This document shows positions 12,701 through 20,012 of a DNA stretch of 28,955 bases, piece by piece. The stretch is from assembly GCA_037074765.1 (NCBI GenBank), contig JBAMDO010000390.1:1-28955 (forward strand). Direction: 5' to 3'. The translations under genes were made by a program, and so were the position numbers. Source of the DNA: Mansonella perstans (taxonomy: Eukaryota > Nematoda > Chromadorea > Rhabditida > Onchocercidae). The notes beneath the pieces are model-generated. The model was not told where the DNA came from and made no database searches. It saw nothing but the letters and a program-made list of their open reading frames with translations. The number at the start of each line of letters is the position of its first letter. The first letter of the stretch is position 1.

Positions 12701-14296
12701 TTCCCCATCGTTTCTGATTTCTTCATTTCACCAAATACACTACCGCTGATAGCATCCGAACGTCTCTTTTCATCTGGAAATGCATTTAAAAATTTATATT
12801 TAAAAACGTATTCAATGAGAAGAAAACAACTACAGTTAGAAAATGCCGATCTTCCAGAAAATGTCCGAAAAATTATTATTGTTTGACCAACGGATCAATC
12901 ACTACTCAATATTACTTAAAAATGTAGCGGAGTTGGGCGTAACCATAAAATCTGCAATTAATGAACGTCGCCGACGAACGTCCGCTTCAGCTTGGATTTC
13001 CTGTAAATAAAAAAAATTTTTACTGTGCAGAACTATTTCTTGAAAAAAATTTTGGATGAATATTTTGCTCTACATATAGAGCTGATATAGGAAGATATGC
13101 TTTCTAGCACAATCCTAGGAAAGAGAATGGCTGGGTGTGAGAACACTAGATCAAATTTTCCAAAGAGAATATTTTCCTTGTGAAATTCATCAATTCTGTA
13201 CAGTTCCTTAACAAAAGATTAAATCTTCCAAAAGAACATTTAACAAAGATGTAAGAATAACAACAGCAATTCTGAACCTGACGAGACTTTACAACACCCG
13301 GTGTAGATGCTCGGATCGAGTGGGATTGAGATATATGCTGATTGCTTTGTCTCAATGCATTCAAGCGTTGTATTTGGGCAGCTTGTGCTTGACTTTGCTG
13401 CAGTTGTGCTTGTTGTGCCACTTGCATTTTCTGTTGATTCTGCGCTTGTGCATGCTGATTTTGGAACACTTGCTGCTGTTGTTGCTAAGAAAAAATGAAC
13501 AAATTCACGGATTTAATCGTGAAAATTTTAGCGCTATTCGATTTTAACCTCATCGACAAGATATTTTGTTACAGATCACTAAGATATTATGCACAATACT
13601 TAAAATTTAGATTTCTGACTGATGGATACAATTTATCACTCGAAATAAACCTGAATTGCCTGTAAATGAACATGGGCATTCTGTGCTGCTTGGGCCACGA
13701 CCAGTTGCTCGAATTGACGCTGTAAATGTTGCTGCTGTTGTTGCTGAGTTAACTGCGCTTGACCTTGAGCCTGAAAGTAAATATTCAATTATTGATTTTC
13801 TTGACAATTGAAAAGTGTGCCAAATCTGAAATTAAAGACAAATAAGTCGAACTCTGATCAAAAAGAATAAAAAATATTAGTCAAGTTTTCACAGCACCTG
13901 AAATTGTTTAGAACGAATGTAAACTCAACAACATTTCCTCTTAAGGCTTGTTCATCAAAGTTCCTCAGCTGAAAGTGCATATTCTTCAAAAACAGTGATA
14001 CAACTAGAAAACAAGCACAAATCCGTAAGCTTCCAAAGACTTTTACTTTTCAGTATTAAGAAAAGTAAAACATTCGACGTCACATTCCGTATATATATAT
14101 CTGCATGAATAACAATAAAACATTCGAAATCAAACAAAATCTCAATTCAAATTACCTGCTGGTAAAACTGAGTATATGCCTGATTTGTTATGCTCAGTGA
14201 CGGATGTAAATAAAGTGCTGCTGCGAGATTCATACTATTATTGGCATTTTGCTGAGCGTTGGGTGTCGTAAAAGGCGGATTACCAGCAGGAAACAT
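808..14296 (-). CDS. gei-8: NCoR/SMRT-family nuclear receptor corepressor, 30 coding exons
   Basis: Large spliced gene for a transcriptional corepressor of about 1,895 residues that would act in the nucleus as a scaffold joining an HDAC3-type deacetylase to DNA-bound receptors. Identity rests on several blocks shared with vertebrate NCoR/SMRT in the same order: LVERIYAENRKK (residues 284-295), the deacetylase-activating domain plus SANT1 with CVLYYYLTKK (510-519), SANT2 (from about 709), RGSITQGTP (956-964) and the C-terminal YEPLSDDDD (1887-1895). The ATG at 14296-14294 is the first Met after an in-frame TAA at 14383-14381; a further 5' exon is not excluded. Stop TGA at 810-808. All 29 introns keep phase; 28 use GT-AG and one appears to use GC-AG. 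Exon coordinates are given in the block entries below. The weakest junctions are the acceptor at 4637, the donor at 8879 and a possible 15-nt exon at 5250-5264. The C. elegans name is used because the worm has a single NCoR-like gene. Confidence 0.93.
4067..5760 (-). other. gei-8: gei-8 exons 20-24: Gln/Ala-rich stretch and second coiled coil
   Basis: Exons 5344-5760, 5159-5197, 4892-4936, 4453-4636 and 4067-4290 encode residues 1143-1445. Exon 20 is rich in Gln and Ala (LQQQQQQALSQ, then TLLAAAAAS) and ends in a charged helix, AEQMRKELDESVRQLEAQ. Tiny exons 21 (13 codons) and 22 (15 codons) continue it as RMLALTARRIRWQ and EEIRYIEQQRRRVVE, and exon 23 carries it through EEARMNDELSRV to QTIERLKERRTAMQHYLRAY. 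This is a long predicted coiled coil. The acceptor of exon 23 (GTTTGAG at 4637-4643) is a poor match to consensus. Exon 22 has tandem AG acceptors three bases apart that would add or remove one Gln. Confidence 0.78.
5250..5264 (-). other. gei-8: Possible 15-nt micro-exon between gei-8 exons 20 and 21
   Basis: The minus strand shows TTTTTTCCGCGCAG, then 15 nt encoding NQEIR, then GTTGTG. It is phase 0 on both sides, so it could be included or skipped without changing frame; inclusion would lengthen the coiled coil by five residues. The donor is weak, so this is tentative and is not counted in the 30 exons. Confidence 0.3.
5923..7874 (-). other. gei-8: gei-8 exons 15-19: ITQG motif and Ala/Gln-rich middle region
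   Basis: Exons 7502-7874, 6980-7091, 6376-6704, 6200-6275 and 5923-6059 encode roughly residues 801-1142. Exon 15 is Ser/Pro-rich with CVILLPPVVKSP. The exon 16/17 junction creates RGSITQG then TPLMRPP, the same short motif repeated in vertebrate SMRT/NCoR (GSITQGTP). Exon 17 has low-complexity Ala runs (SLAAAAAAAFPAA) and its only plausible donor in frame is CAG/GCGAGC, a GC-type site at 6374-6375. Exons 18-19 are Gln-rich helices (IMQQAAQQHEYERR, SEQQQQQQMQ). Most of the block looks disordered apart from short helices. Confidence 0.85.
6374..6375 (-). other. gei-8: GC splice donor of gei-8 exon 17
   Basis: The exon ends ACCATGCAG and the intron begins GCGAGC. No GT lies nearby that keeps phase with the next exon (YAMTVKIMQ, behind a good TTTTTTGCAG acceptor). 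GC-AG introns are a known minor class in nematodes and usually follow CAG, as here. Confidence 0.6.
8111..8564 (-). other. gei-8: gei-8 exons 13-14: SANT2 and acidic stretch
   Basis: Exons 8400-8564 and 8111-8280 encode residues 689-800. VVWSSEEVEKLCAAV, ENWDGVAEKLGNKYAAK and, across the splice, QCREQYEKI form a Myb/SANT fold whose third helix spans the exon junction. In SMRT the second SANT domain contacts histone tails; that role is inferred here. It is followed by an acidic run (VESEDDVSEDDRDN). Exon 14 ends two bases into a codon at a GTAGGT donor just before an in-frame TAG, so the splice is needed to avoid termination. Confidence 0.9.
8880..9364 (-). other. gei-8: gei-8 exons 11-12: Cys-rich, probably zinc-binding insert between the SANT domains
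   Basis: Exons 9172-9364 and 8880-9066 encode residues 562-688. Four cysteine pairs can be seen: CCIC (572-575), CQKC (612-615), CQIGTC (628-633) and CCPAC (674-678). This is enough for two zinc ions, or one treble-clef-like fold plus a second site. Vertebrate NCoR/SMRT have no such module between SANT1 and SANT2. I recall a similar Cys-rich stretch in insect SMRTER proteins but cannot verify it here. The splice between KTVT and RCQIG divides a Thr codon and keeps the Cys spacing intact. The exon 12 donor (ATG/GTGAAA) is weak but is the only one that keeps frame. Confidence 0.82.
9889..10428 (-). other. gei-8: gei-8 exons 9-10: deacetylase-activating domain with SANT1
   Basis: Exons 10252-10428 and 9889-10126 encode residues 424-562. 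VLPPMMMNSR and FYIDLNGVVVD precede a SANT domain starting at W476 and running through TFREQIVTYGKNF and CVLYYYLTKK to about residue 527; a basic tail GKKRKKPPRSYK follows. In human SMRT this domain binds and activates HDAC3 through an inositol tetraphosphate held by K449, Y470, Y471, K474 and K475. By eye alignment these correspond to K493, Y514, Y515, K518 and K519 here, all conserved. The phase-0 junction between WTDDEKK and TFREQ rebuilds the helix exactly. Confidence 0.95.
10906..12175 (-). other. gei-8: gei-8 exons 6-8: conserved ENRKK block and helical region before the DAD
   Basis: Exons 11987-12175, 11155-11360 and 10906-11026 encode residues 252-423. After a short acidic stretch (DNDKENDD) comes LVERIYAENRKKAF, which lines up with the SLVQIIYDENRKKA block of vertebrate corepressors. 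Exon 7 begins PQYRNPWDCPLV and continues as a charged helical stretch with the pattern YAEWLKKDERY. Exon 8 holds REIFEKTFPELKKAREERER, matching the vertebrate EYYEKQFPEIRKQRELQER block. The exon 7/8 junction splits a Val codon (GT plus T) at a strong GTAAGT donor. Gene order and spacing relative to the next block match NCoR/SMRT. Confidence 0.9.
12212..12335. repeat. AAT/ATA-rich microsatellite in gei-8 intron 5
   Basis: Degenerate repeats built on AATAATAAC and ATAATA triplets, with occasional CAGTGATAA interruptions. They lie wholly within the intron between exons 5 and 6. Confidence 0.75.
12487..12564. repeat. 37-bp tandem duplication in gei-8 intron 5
   Basis: Two nearly identical copies, each containing ACTATACATTAATTTTAT and then TTTCAAATAAAAACTA, start 37 bp apart. 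They sit immediately before the donor of exon 5 on the plus strand, so on the gene strand they begin the intron. Confidence 0.85.
12574..14296 (-). other. gei-8: gei-8 exons 1-5: Gln-rich N-terminus and first coiled coil
   Basis: Exons 14156-14296, 13651-13770, 13278-13484, 12916-13000 and 12574-12773 encode residues 1-251. Exon 1 begins MFPAGNPPF. Exons 2 and 3 are rich in Gln, with runs of CAA/CAG such as LTQQQQQQH. Exon 5 ends in a heptad-like helix (DHLEAVEKEKK, then LVDSQITIIQRKK, residues 228-251). In vertebrate NCoR/SMRT the equivalent coiled coil lies just before the conserved ENRKK block and contributes to binding GPS2 and TBL1; the partner here is inferred. Donors and acceptors are canonical (for example TTTCAG at 13771 and CAG/GTAATT at exon 1). 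The junction between exons 4 and 5 splits an Asn codon. Confidence 0.85.
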
Positions 14297-14438
14297 TGCA
14301 CGAATTTTCGTATCAAATACACCGGAATGGATAATTTGTATGCAATAGCATGCGGATATAGCGCTATAATTACTTTCAGTTTAGCGGGTCCGATCATAAT
14401 CTACAACTCTGCATTAAAAAAAAAAATGATCGAAAAAC
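14297..14438 (-). promoter_or_regulatory. Immediate 5' flank of gei-8
   Basis: About 140 bp between the first Met codon and the minisatellite. An in-frame TAA at 14383-14381 closes the upstream frame. Weak AG sites on the gene strand (for example ATTATAG near 14363-14369) could accept a spliced leader or a 5' UTR exon, but none has a strong polypyrimidine tract. No TATA-type promoter can be singled out. Confidence 0.3.
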
Positions 14439-15060
14439 GCAAATTCAGGAGATTTAAGAAGCAAATTCAGGAACTTCTAAGAAGCAAATTCAGGAACTTT
14501 TAAGAAGCAAATTCAGGAGCTTTTAAGAAGCGAATTCAGGAATTTTTAAGAAGCAAATTCAGGAGCTTTTAAGAAGCGAATTCAGGAATTTTTAAGAAGC
14601 ATATTCAGGAACTTTTAAGAAGCATATTCAGGAACTTTTAAGAAGCAAATTCAGGAGCTTTTAAGAAGCATATTCAGGAACTTTTAAGAAGCGAATCCAG
14701 GAACTTTTAAGAAGCAAATTCAGGAGCTTTTAAGAAGCATATTCAGGAACTTTTAAGAAGCGAATCCAGGAACCTTTAAGAAGCAAATCTTTAGGAGCTT
14801 TTAAGAAGCATAATCAGGAACTTTTAAGAAGCGAATTCAGGAACTTTTAAGAAGCATATTCAGGAACTTTTAAGAAGCGAATCCAGGAACTTTTAAGAAG
14901 CAAATTCAGAAGCTTTTAAGAAGGATATTCAGGAACTTTTAAGAAGCGAATCCAGGAACCTTTAAGAAGCAAATTTAGGAGTTTTTAAGAAGCATATTCA
15001 GGAACTTTTAAGAAGCGAATTCAGGAACTTTTAAGAAGCAAATTCGGGAAATTTTGGAAA
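14439..15060. repeat. 23-bp minisatellite, 27 units, upstream of gei-8
   Basis: Twenty-seven head-to-tail units with a strict 23-bp period, except the first (22 bp) and unit 16 (25 bp, at 14783). Each unit begins GCAAATTC, GCATATTC or GCGAATTC/TCC, then CAGGAA or CAGGAG, then CTTTTAAGAA. From 14645 on the variants follow a three-unit order (69 bp). Every unit carries a TAA on the plus strand and 23 is not divisible by three, so it is not coding. In 14 units the core reads TTCnnGAA, the dimer form of a heat-shock element. Confidence 0.97.
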
Positions 15061-17166
15061 ATATTAAATATTGATAGGAAGATGAATACATTTTGCAAAT
15101 GGTATCGTGATTTCTTCTTATGAGAGGTCGATATCGGCCAACAATATATCAGCGTATTCGTTATAGGGTGTTGTATTGTGTAGGGTTTTGTAGCGCGATA
15201 GAACTCAATCTCAAACTTGGGTAATTAAACCTTTATTAACAATATTAACAAACGCGAACGTGATTAAAACATTAATAAACGCGAACGTGAACAAAACAAA
15301 TGCGAACGTGGCTTAACCTTTATAATTGCGAACATGGCTTAACGTTTATAATTGCGAACATGGCTTAACGAGGAAGAATTGGATAAGGATATAATAGAAG
15401 AAGTGAAGAGTGAAATGAATTTAAAAGATTGACCATCCTATATATATAATTTCAGATAACGGAGGGAAAATAATTGAGGGAATCATTTATGGCGCACAAT
15501 TGAGGATTACAATAAAATTTACTTGAATTCAAAAGATACAATTTTAGATCACAATCTTAGGATTGAATGCTTATAATGTCATTAGTGGAAGTTTCGCGTT
15601 ATAAATTCGCGACAAATGGGACCGGAAAATCAACAAATAACTACACAAAACAAGACAACAAACCAATGCACCAATTGAAGGTTATACCAAACTCTGGCTT
15701 GGACTCAATTTGCAAACATTAATAGCAACAACATGCTTGCTTGCCTTCAAGTATTTCACCACATTTTGTTCGTCCCGCTTTGAAAAAAGTAATTCCCGGA
15801 GCGTTGTAATGTTTAATTTCTTCCAAATAGATTGAATATTTGTTTTGAGTTAATTTCAATTGATAAATCAATTTTTTTTAAGAATAAAATTGCTAAATTC
15901 TCAATTTTCTTTTTTTTTTGTGCCATATTGCATTGACAGAGAAAATGAACAATCCAACAAAGAATGGAATGAAATGATGATAGCTGCAAATTTGACTTAT
16001 TTGATTTTAAACTTATCTATCGTAAACTAAACAAAAAAAAAAATCAGATAAGCTAATTTTGACCTAAAAATATAAATCAAATGAAATTCGCATCAAATAA
16101 CGAAACAACTTGCAAAAAAAAAAAAGATAATCTTCAACTTTTAGTCGTACTGTTTTTTTTTCATCTTTCACTTTTTAATACAATTGATTTTTTGAGCGAA
16201 ATCTCGTTTTTTTTTTTGCTTTTTTCTCATCCGGTTTTATATCTGATATGTTTGAGAAGAAATCGGCGATTTTAATTTTTAAACTTTTCCGAACAGTTGT
16301 TTATTTTTAATATTTACATTAATATTTTACGCTAATATATTTGAATTTAAAATGCAAGAGTAGTCGGATTGATAATATCCAACGTTTCCTAATATTTTTT
16401 GAACATTAGGAAATTTTATTTGTTTGCAGATCAAAAGGAAATTGATGATAATTTCATTCCGGAAATATAATGCTGCAATGCCGAACACTTTATGCTTACG
16501 CAATAATTGCAATCATATTTTAGAACTTGATTTTTTTTTTTAATTTCTCACTTTTCCTATTTCTTCATCCCTCCCTCTCTCTTTCTCTTATTCTTCATTT
16601 ACGTATGTCATCCAAAAATTTTACTTTTAAGTTTGATAAACAACATTTTCGAAATAAACTCAATTTGTCAAATCTATTTTTTTCGTCAATGAATAAAATT
16701 TTAGATTTAAAATTTGCATCAGCTTCAGAAAACAGAAAAAAACGGATCAAATTTTATTGCATTATTGTCTGTACTATCTTCAAAATGTTTCATGTCAACT
16801 TGTCAACTTGATGTCACCGGAAAAGAGTATGAAAAGAGAACAAAAATGCTAGCATATTCTTACAAGGAACTGCAATCATAAAACAACTTGCAAACTTTGT
16901 TATTTCATCAAAAAATTTTACTTATCTGAACAACTAATAACCTGCAGTCCTGTTCAATTGTAAGAATTAATTTTATGTGATTAGAGAAAATAAACAAATT
17001 TTAGCGAATTTATTTGTCAAAATGAGAATATCACAAAAGGATCACTGCAAATTCCAAACTTAAAAATATTCAAATTTAATTTTATCAAATGAAATTAATT
17101 AGCAGAATTTTTATAATCAAGAAAAAAAATGCTTTGTGTTTATTTCTATTTCTGACAGAAAAAAAA
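15061..17166. other. Intergenic region between the two genes
   Basis: About 2.1 kb without a supportable gene. The left part (about 15100-15720) is less AT-rich than its surroundings and contains the GCGAACGTG cluster; it may be an old mobile-element remnant, but no coding domain or terminal repeats can be shown. From about 15840 the DNA is plain AT-rich sequence with homopolymer A and T runs. Short open frames there are rich in Phe, Lys and Asn and look random. Confidence 0.5.
15254..15372. repeat. Cluster of five GCGAAC(G/A)TG repeats
   Basis: GCGAACGTG or GCGAACATG occurs at 15254, 15281, 15302, 15328 and 15354, spaced 27, 21, 26 and 26 bp. The last two lie in near-identical 26-bp repeats with TTATAATT before and GCTTAACG after the motif. 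The first three contain ACGTG. Confidence 0.85.
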
Positions 17167-17532
17167 TAATAACAAAGCAAAAATGTACAGAGGTGTATTT
17201 TCAGATTATTTATTATTTTGCGCCAAAGTATATAAATGACCATATATGGCGACTATTTAATAAATATGACAATATAAATGATCATATGTGGAGAATTAAT
17301 TAATTTCAATATGCAAATTGCTGCTTGCGATCTTTGAACAGTCCAATGCAAAAATAAATAACAAGGTTAAGGTGTATTTTTAGAAACGTTGCGTCAAAAA
17401 TGTGACAATATAAAAGACCATATGTGAAGACTAATTAATAAATATACAATAGAAATGATCATATGTGGAAAATTAATTAATTTCAGTATGCAAATTGCTG
17501 CTTGCAATCTTTGAACAGTCCAATGCAAATTA
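17167..17532. repeat. Tandem duplication (about 177 bp) of the 3' end of the membrane-protein gene
   Basis: Two copies are offset by 177 bp over their best-matching part (CTGCTTGC at 17321 and 17498; CATATGTGG and TTAATTAATTTCA also shared). The right copy contains the last 15 codons and the stop of the gene plus its 3' UTR; the left copy repeats this with one Cys-to-Arg change (TGC to CGC at the codon ending FKDC). Each copy also contains a shorter internal repeat around GACCATAT/GATCATATGTG. Confidence 0.9.
17209..17214 (-). promoter_or_regulatory. Candidate poly(A) signal of the membrane-protein gene
   Basis: AATAAA on the gene strand about 270 nt after the stop codon, inside the outer copy of the duplication. 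Other AT-rich signals closer to the stop cannot be ruled out. Confidence 0.3.
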
Positions 17533-20012
17533 AACAAACAAGAATCACTAATGAACACAAAATTGTTGCTAGATGCAAGATAACACTGATAAATGCGGTC
17601 CAATAAGCAAATTTGCTGCAGTAATAAGTTTGATAATTGTTGTGTTCAAAATTAGCATTCTGTTCCGGGCCATATATCCAAATACAACCGGAAAGAAAAA
17701 AAAGAAAAAAAAAGATAAACTTTTGGTTTTTGAATAATGTTTAAAAAATTATTGCATTTAGGCTTTTTTTGCTAAAATTATTGCATTTAGACAAAATATA
17801 CATTTAGGCTTTTTTTCTTTCTTGAGAATATTTCAACCTTTTTTAGTAAAATTTCAAATGTAAGTTTAATTTTACAAAAAATTTGTTCATAAAATTTTCA
17901 CCTAATAAGAATTAATCTTTATTTCGTTAAGTTAATATACACATCGTATATTGTCGTTTAACTTACCTAAGAAAAGCCAAACAAGTATGGCTATGATTAG
18001 TATTCCTTCAAATGCTTTACATATTAAATCAATGCTTAATGTATCAGGTTGTGAACGTGGCCAAAATGCCCAAATTCGTAACATACTCCAGAGAATGTAC
18101 AAACAACCTGTGACAATTAAAAAGACTGGAATCATTGGACGTGATGAACAAAACGGTACATGAATAGTACCTGCAAATAAAAAGTACGACAATGAGATGA
18201 AATTTAATTTTCAATTAACACAAAACAGGAAAATTAAAATTATATTTCAGCAATTTCAGCAATTTCAAAATTATATTTTCGATTTTTACTACTATTATTA
18301 TTATTATTAATACTATCATTTCAATTGTTTTGTTATTATCATAATTACTATTATTATTATTTCGTCATCAAATTTATATTATGCAAGGCATTAATTCATT
18401 TATTTGATGAACTAACCAATTATTACATGTATAAGGCCCCATAACATTAACAAAAGCATCAATGCAACCAAGGTATCTGAAAATATATATGGAATAAATT
18501 GAAATGTGAAAAAAAATTTCAAAACTATTTGTCAAACATTAATTTCAATAAAATAAAAATTCTATTTAACTCCGAGAATTTGCAAAACCATCATAGTATT
18601 TCTTTTGAGGGAAGGTGAGGATAGAGCGAAGTGGAAAAACGCGCTACACTGCGCTACAATCAGCGTGCTGTAACCATTACCGAAAGGTACTGGTAACCCC
18701 TTGAAAATCCTCCGTGATCGGGATCGGGAATTGCAATTATTTCCCTTGAACGAGGAATTGCTAGTAGGTGTGAGTCATCAGCTTACGTTGATTACGCCTT
18801 TGTCCGTTGTACACACGCCCATTGCAGCCCGAGACTTAGCCGTTTCGAGTAAAAATTAAAAACAAATGGTTCACTCACAAGATGGTAAACGAGAGATAAG
18901 ATATTGCTCAAAATTGCCCACAAATTCGACAGCATTATTGGAACTACTGTAGACATCAAGAAGACGTTGAAATGTGGGATGTTTGCGATAATGTGAAAAA
19001 CTGAATTGATCAACTGAAGCTGAAAATTTAATTAAAAAACTTATAAGTATTTATCAGCAAATATATTCTTTGTTGATAATTTCATCAACGTTTTAATTCA
19101 TTTTTTCTATTACTATCAGTAACAATCATGAAAATACAATATTTAATATTTGACTGAATATATTTTTCAATTGTTCTATTTCCAGTATCAATAATATCAA
19201 TCTTTTTTTATCAATGATAATTCCATTTGCTTTAATTGTCAATGTTTGTATTCAACTTATTTACATAGATGAATCGAAAAGATTATGCGAATATAAATTT
19301 TCAAATTCTAATTTTTGCAGTAGAAGATCGGTTTATTTTGAGGCTGATCTGATCGCTGATTATTGTAAGTACTGTTACAAGATTGCTGTTGTTGTTGTTG
19401 TTGTAGTTGTTGTTGCTGTTGTTGCTGTTGTTGCTGTTGTAGTAATAGTAGTTGTTGTTGTTGCTGCTGTTGCGGTTGCTGTTGTGTTTGTTGACCTTGT
19501 TGTTTACTGCTAGATATGACTGCAGTTTGCTGTAATAGTCTATTTCGATTATGGTATTCAAAAATTGATCGATAAATTTCATCATCATTGATCACCAATC
19601 GATGTCTGAAAATTTCAAACTAATTTGCAATTATTGCAAATTGCAATTAAGCATTAATTAATTAGAGCATTAAAAACTGAATTTAATCCATAATTAATAA
19701 TGTTTACAAGATTAAATTATCATTTCTTTTTGTTATCCATCTTTTATAATTAAATTTATTGCAGTTGATGTTGAATTGAACTTTTATTTCTTTAGTAAAT
19801 TAAATTATCTTAAGTGACATTTTAATCGCTACGCTAATGCTTTATTAATTTCTCATTTCAACATAAATGTTAGTTTAAAAAATTTAACTTAAAAAAAATT
19901 TCAATTTAAACTCATTAAAATTATCACTAATAACTATTTTGACATACGTATAGTTATCCCGGTGAATTTTGGTATTTCTCTGAGGTAGCTGCTGTTTTGG
20001 AAGCAAATCCAT
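17483..20012 (-). CDS. TMEM272-like four-helix membrane protein with polyglutamine N-terminal region
   Basis: Six exons in phase (19948-20012, 19379-19605, 18879-19019, 18417-18476, 17967-18170, 17483-17688) give 300 residues. The start ATG at 20012-20010 (MDLLPKQQ) is the first after an in-frame TGA. Residues 1-144 are hydrophilic and probably cytosolic; exon 2 encodes a Gln-rich tract (about 68-97) from mixed CAA/CAG codons. Four hydrophobic segments follow: about 146-165, 177-195, 219-239 and 259-291. The pattern GTIHVPFC...RPMIPVFLIVTG in the first loop, and a second loop with YYC before FAYWTAF, resembles nematode and vertebrate TMEM272-like proteins; C172 and C256 could pair outside the cell. 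Function unknown. The final exon joins in perfect phase but its acceptor reads TTTCCG rather than TTTCAG. The exon 2 donor could be GTAACA (19378) or GTACTT (19372), both phase 1. It may be a working gene, or one damaged at the last splice site. Confidence 0.82.
17689..17692 (-). other. Acceptor without AG at the last exon of the membrane-protein gene
   Basis: The gene strand reads a long T/C tract, then TTTCCG, then the exon GTTGTATTTGG. The preceding donor (TTAG/GTAAGT) is strong and leaves one base, which pairs exactly with this start to give LFLGCIWIYG. The nearest upstream AG (17720-17721) puts the exon out of frame. One base change would restore the usual TTTCAG. Confidence 0.6.
18640..18850 (+). 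pseudogene. 18S rRNA gene fragment in intron 3 of the membrane-protein gene
   Basis: About 210 bp resembling the 3' part of nematode small-subunit rRNA, in the plus orientation and thus antisense to the host gene. Landmarks: GCGCTACACT, CCGAAAGGTACTGGTAA, GATCGGGAATTGCAATTATT, GAACGAGGAATTG, TGAGTCATCAGCTTACGTTG, TTGTACACACGCCC and GAGACTTAGCCGTTTCGAG. It is truncated at both ends and diverged: the universally conserved ACACACCGCCC has lost a C, and AATTCCTAG reads AATTGCTAG. It is therefore a dead insertion, not a working rRNA. Its right end is only about 28 bp from the donor of exon 3. Confidence 0.93.
19380..19498 (-). repeat. Imperfect CAA/CAG trinucleotide tract coding for polyglutamine
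   Basis: About 120 bp of CAA and CAG codons with Leu and Pro interruptions (LLLL in the middle) within exon 2 of the membrane-protein gene. The mix of codons suggests selection or age rather than fresh expansion of a pure repeat. Other frames through this tract are also open (Val- or Asn-rich) and are artefacts of the repeat. Confidence 0.85.

Larger units (their letters stand above)
1969..14155 (-). other. gei-8: gei-8 introns longer than 300 nt
   Basis: Introns over 300 nt lie at 1969-2609, 4937-5158 plus its neighbours (shorter, with the possible micro-exon upstream), 7092-7501, 8565-8879, 9365-9888, 10429-10905, 11361-11986, 12176-12573 and 13771-14155. All are AT-rich. Apart from the simple repeats in 12176-12573 I see no RNA gene, nested gene or transposon in them. 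The remaining introns are short, down to about 70-140 nt. Confidence 0.6.

Noticed and set aside
14249..14503. Plus-strand open frame with KKQIQELLRSKFRNF
   Set aside because: It overlaps gei-8 exon 1 on the other strand and runs into the 23-bp repeat, where it stops; it is a repeat artefact.
14296..17483. The two minus-strand genes as one operon
   Set aside because: They are about 3.2 kb apart, far more than the roughly 100 bp usual in nematode operons, with a minisatellite between them.
17951..18163. Plus-strand frame opposite exon 5 of the membrane-protein gene
   Set aside because: Antisense shadow of a well-supported membrane-helix exon.
18792..19013. Hydrophobic minus-strand frame MINSVFHII... 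as exon 3
   Set aside because: It runs into the antisense of the 18S fragment and does not leave the right phase. The frame SVDQFSFSHYRKHP, ending at the GTGAGT donor, joins both sides.
19214..19588. Val-rich (plus) and Asn/Tyr-rich (minus) frames across the trinucleotide tract
   Set aside because: Shadow frames of the polyglutamine exon; the Gln frame is the one that joins both neighbouring exons.
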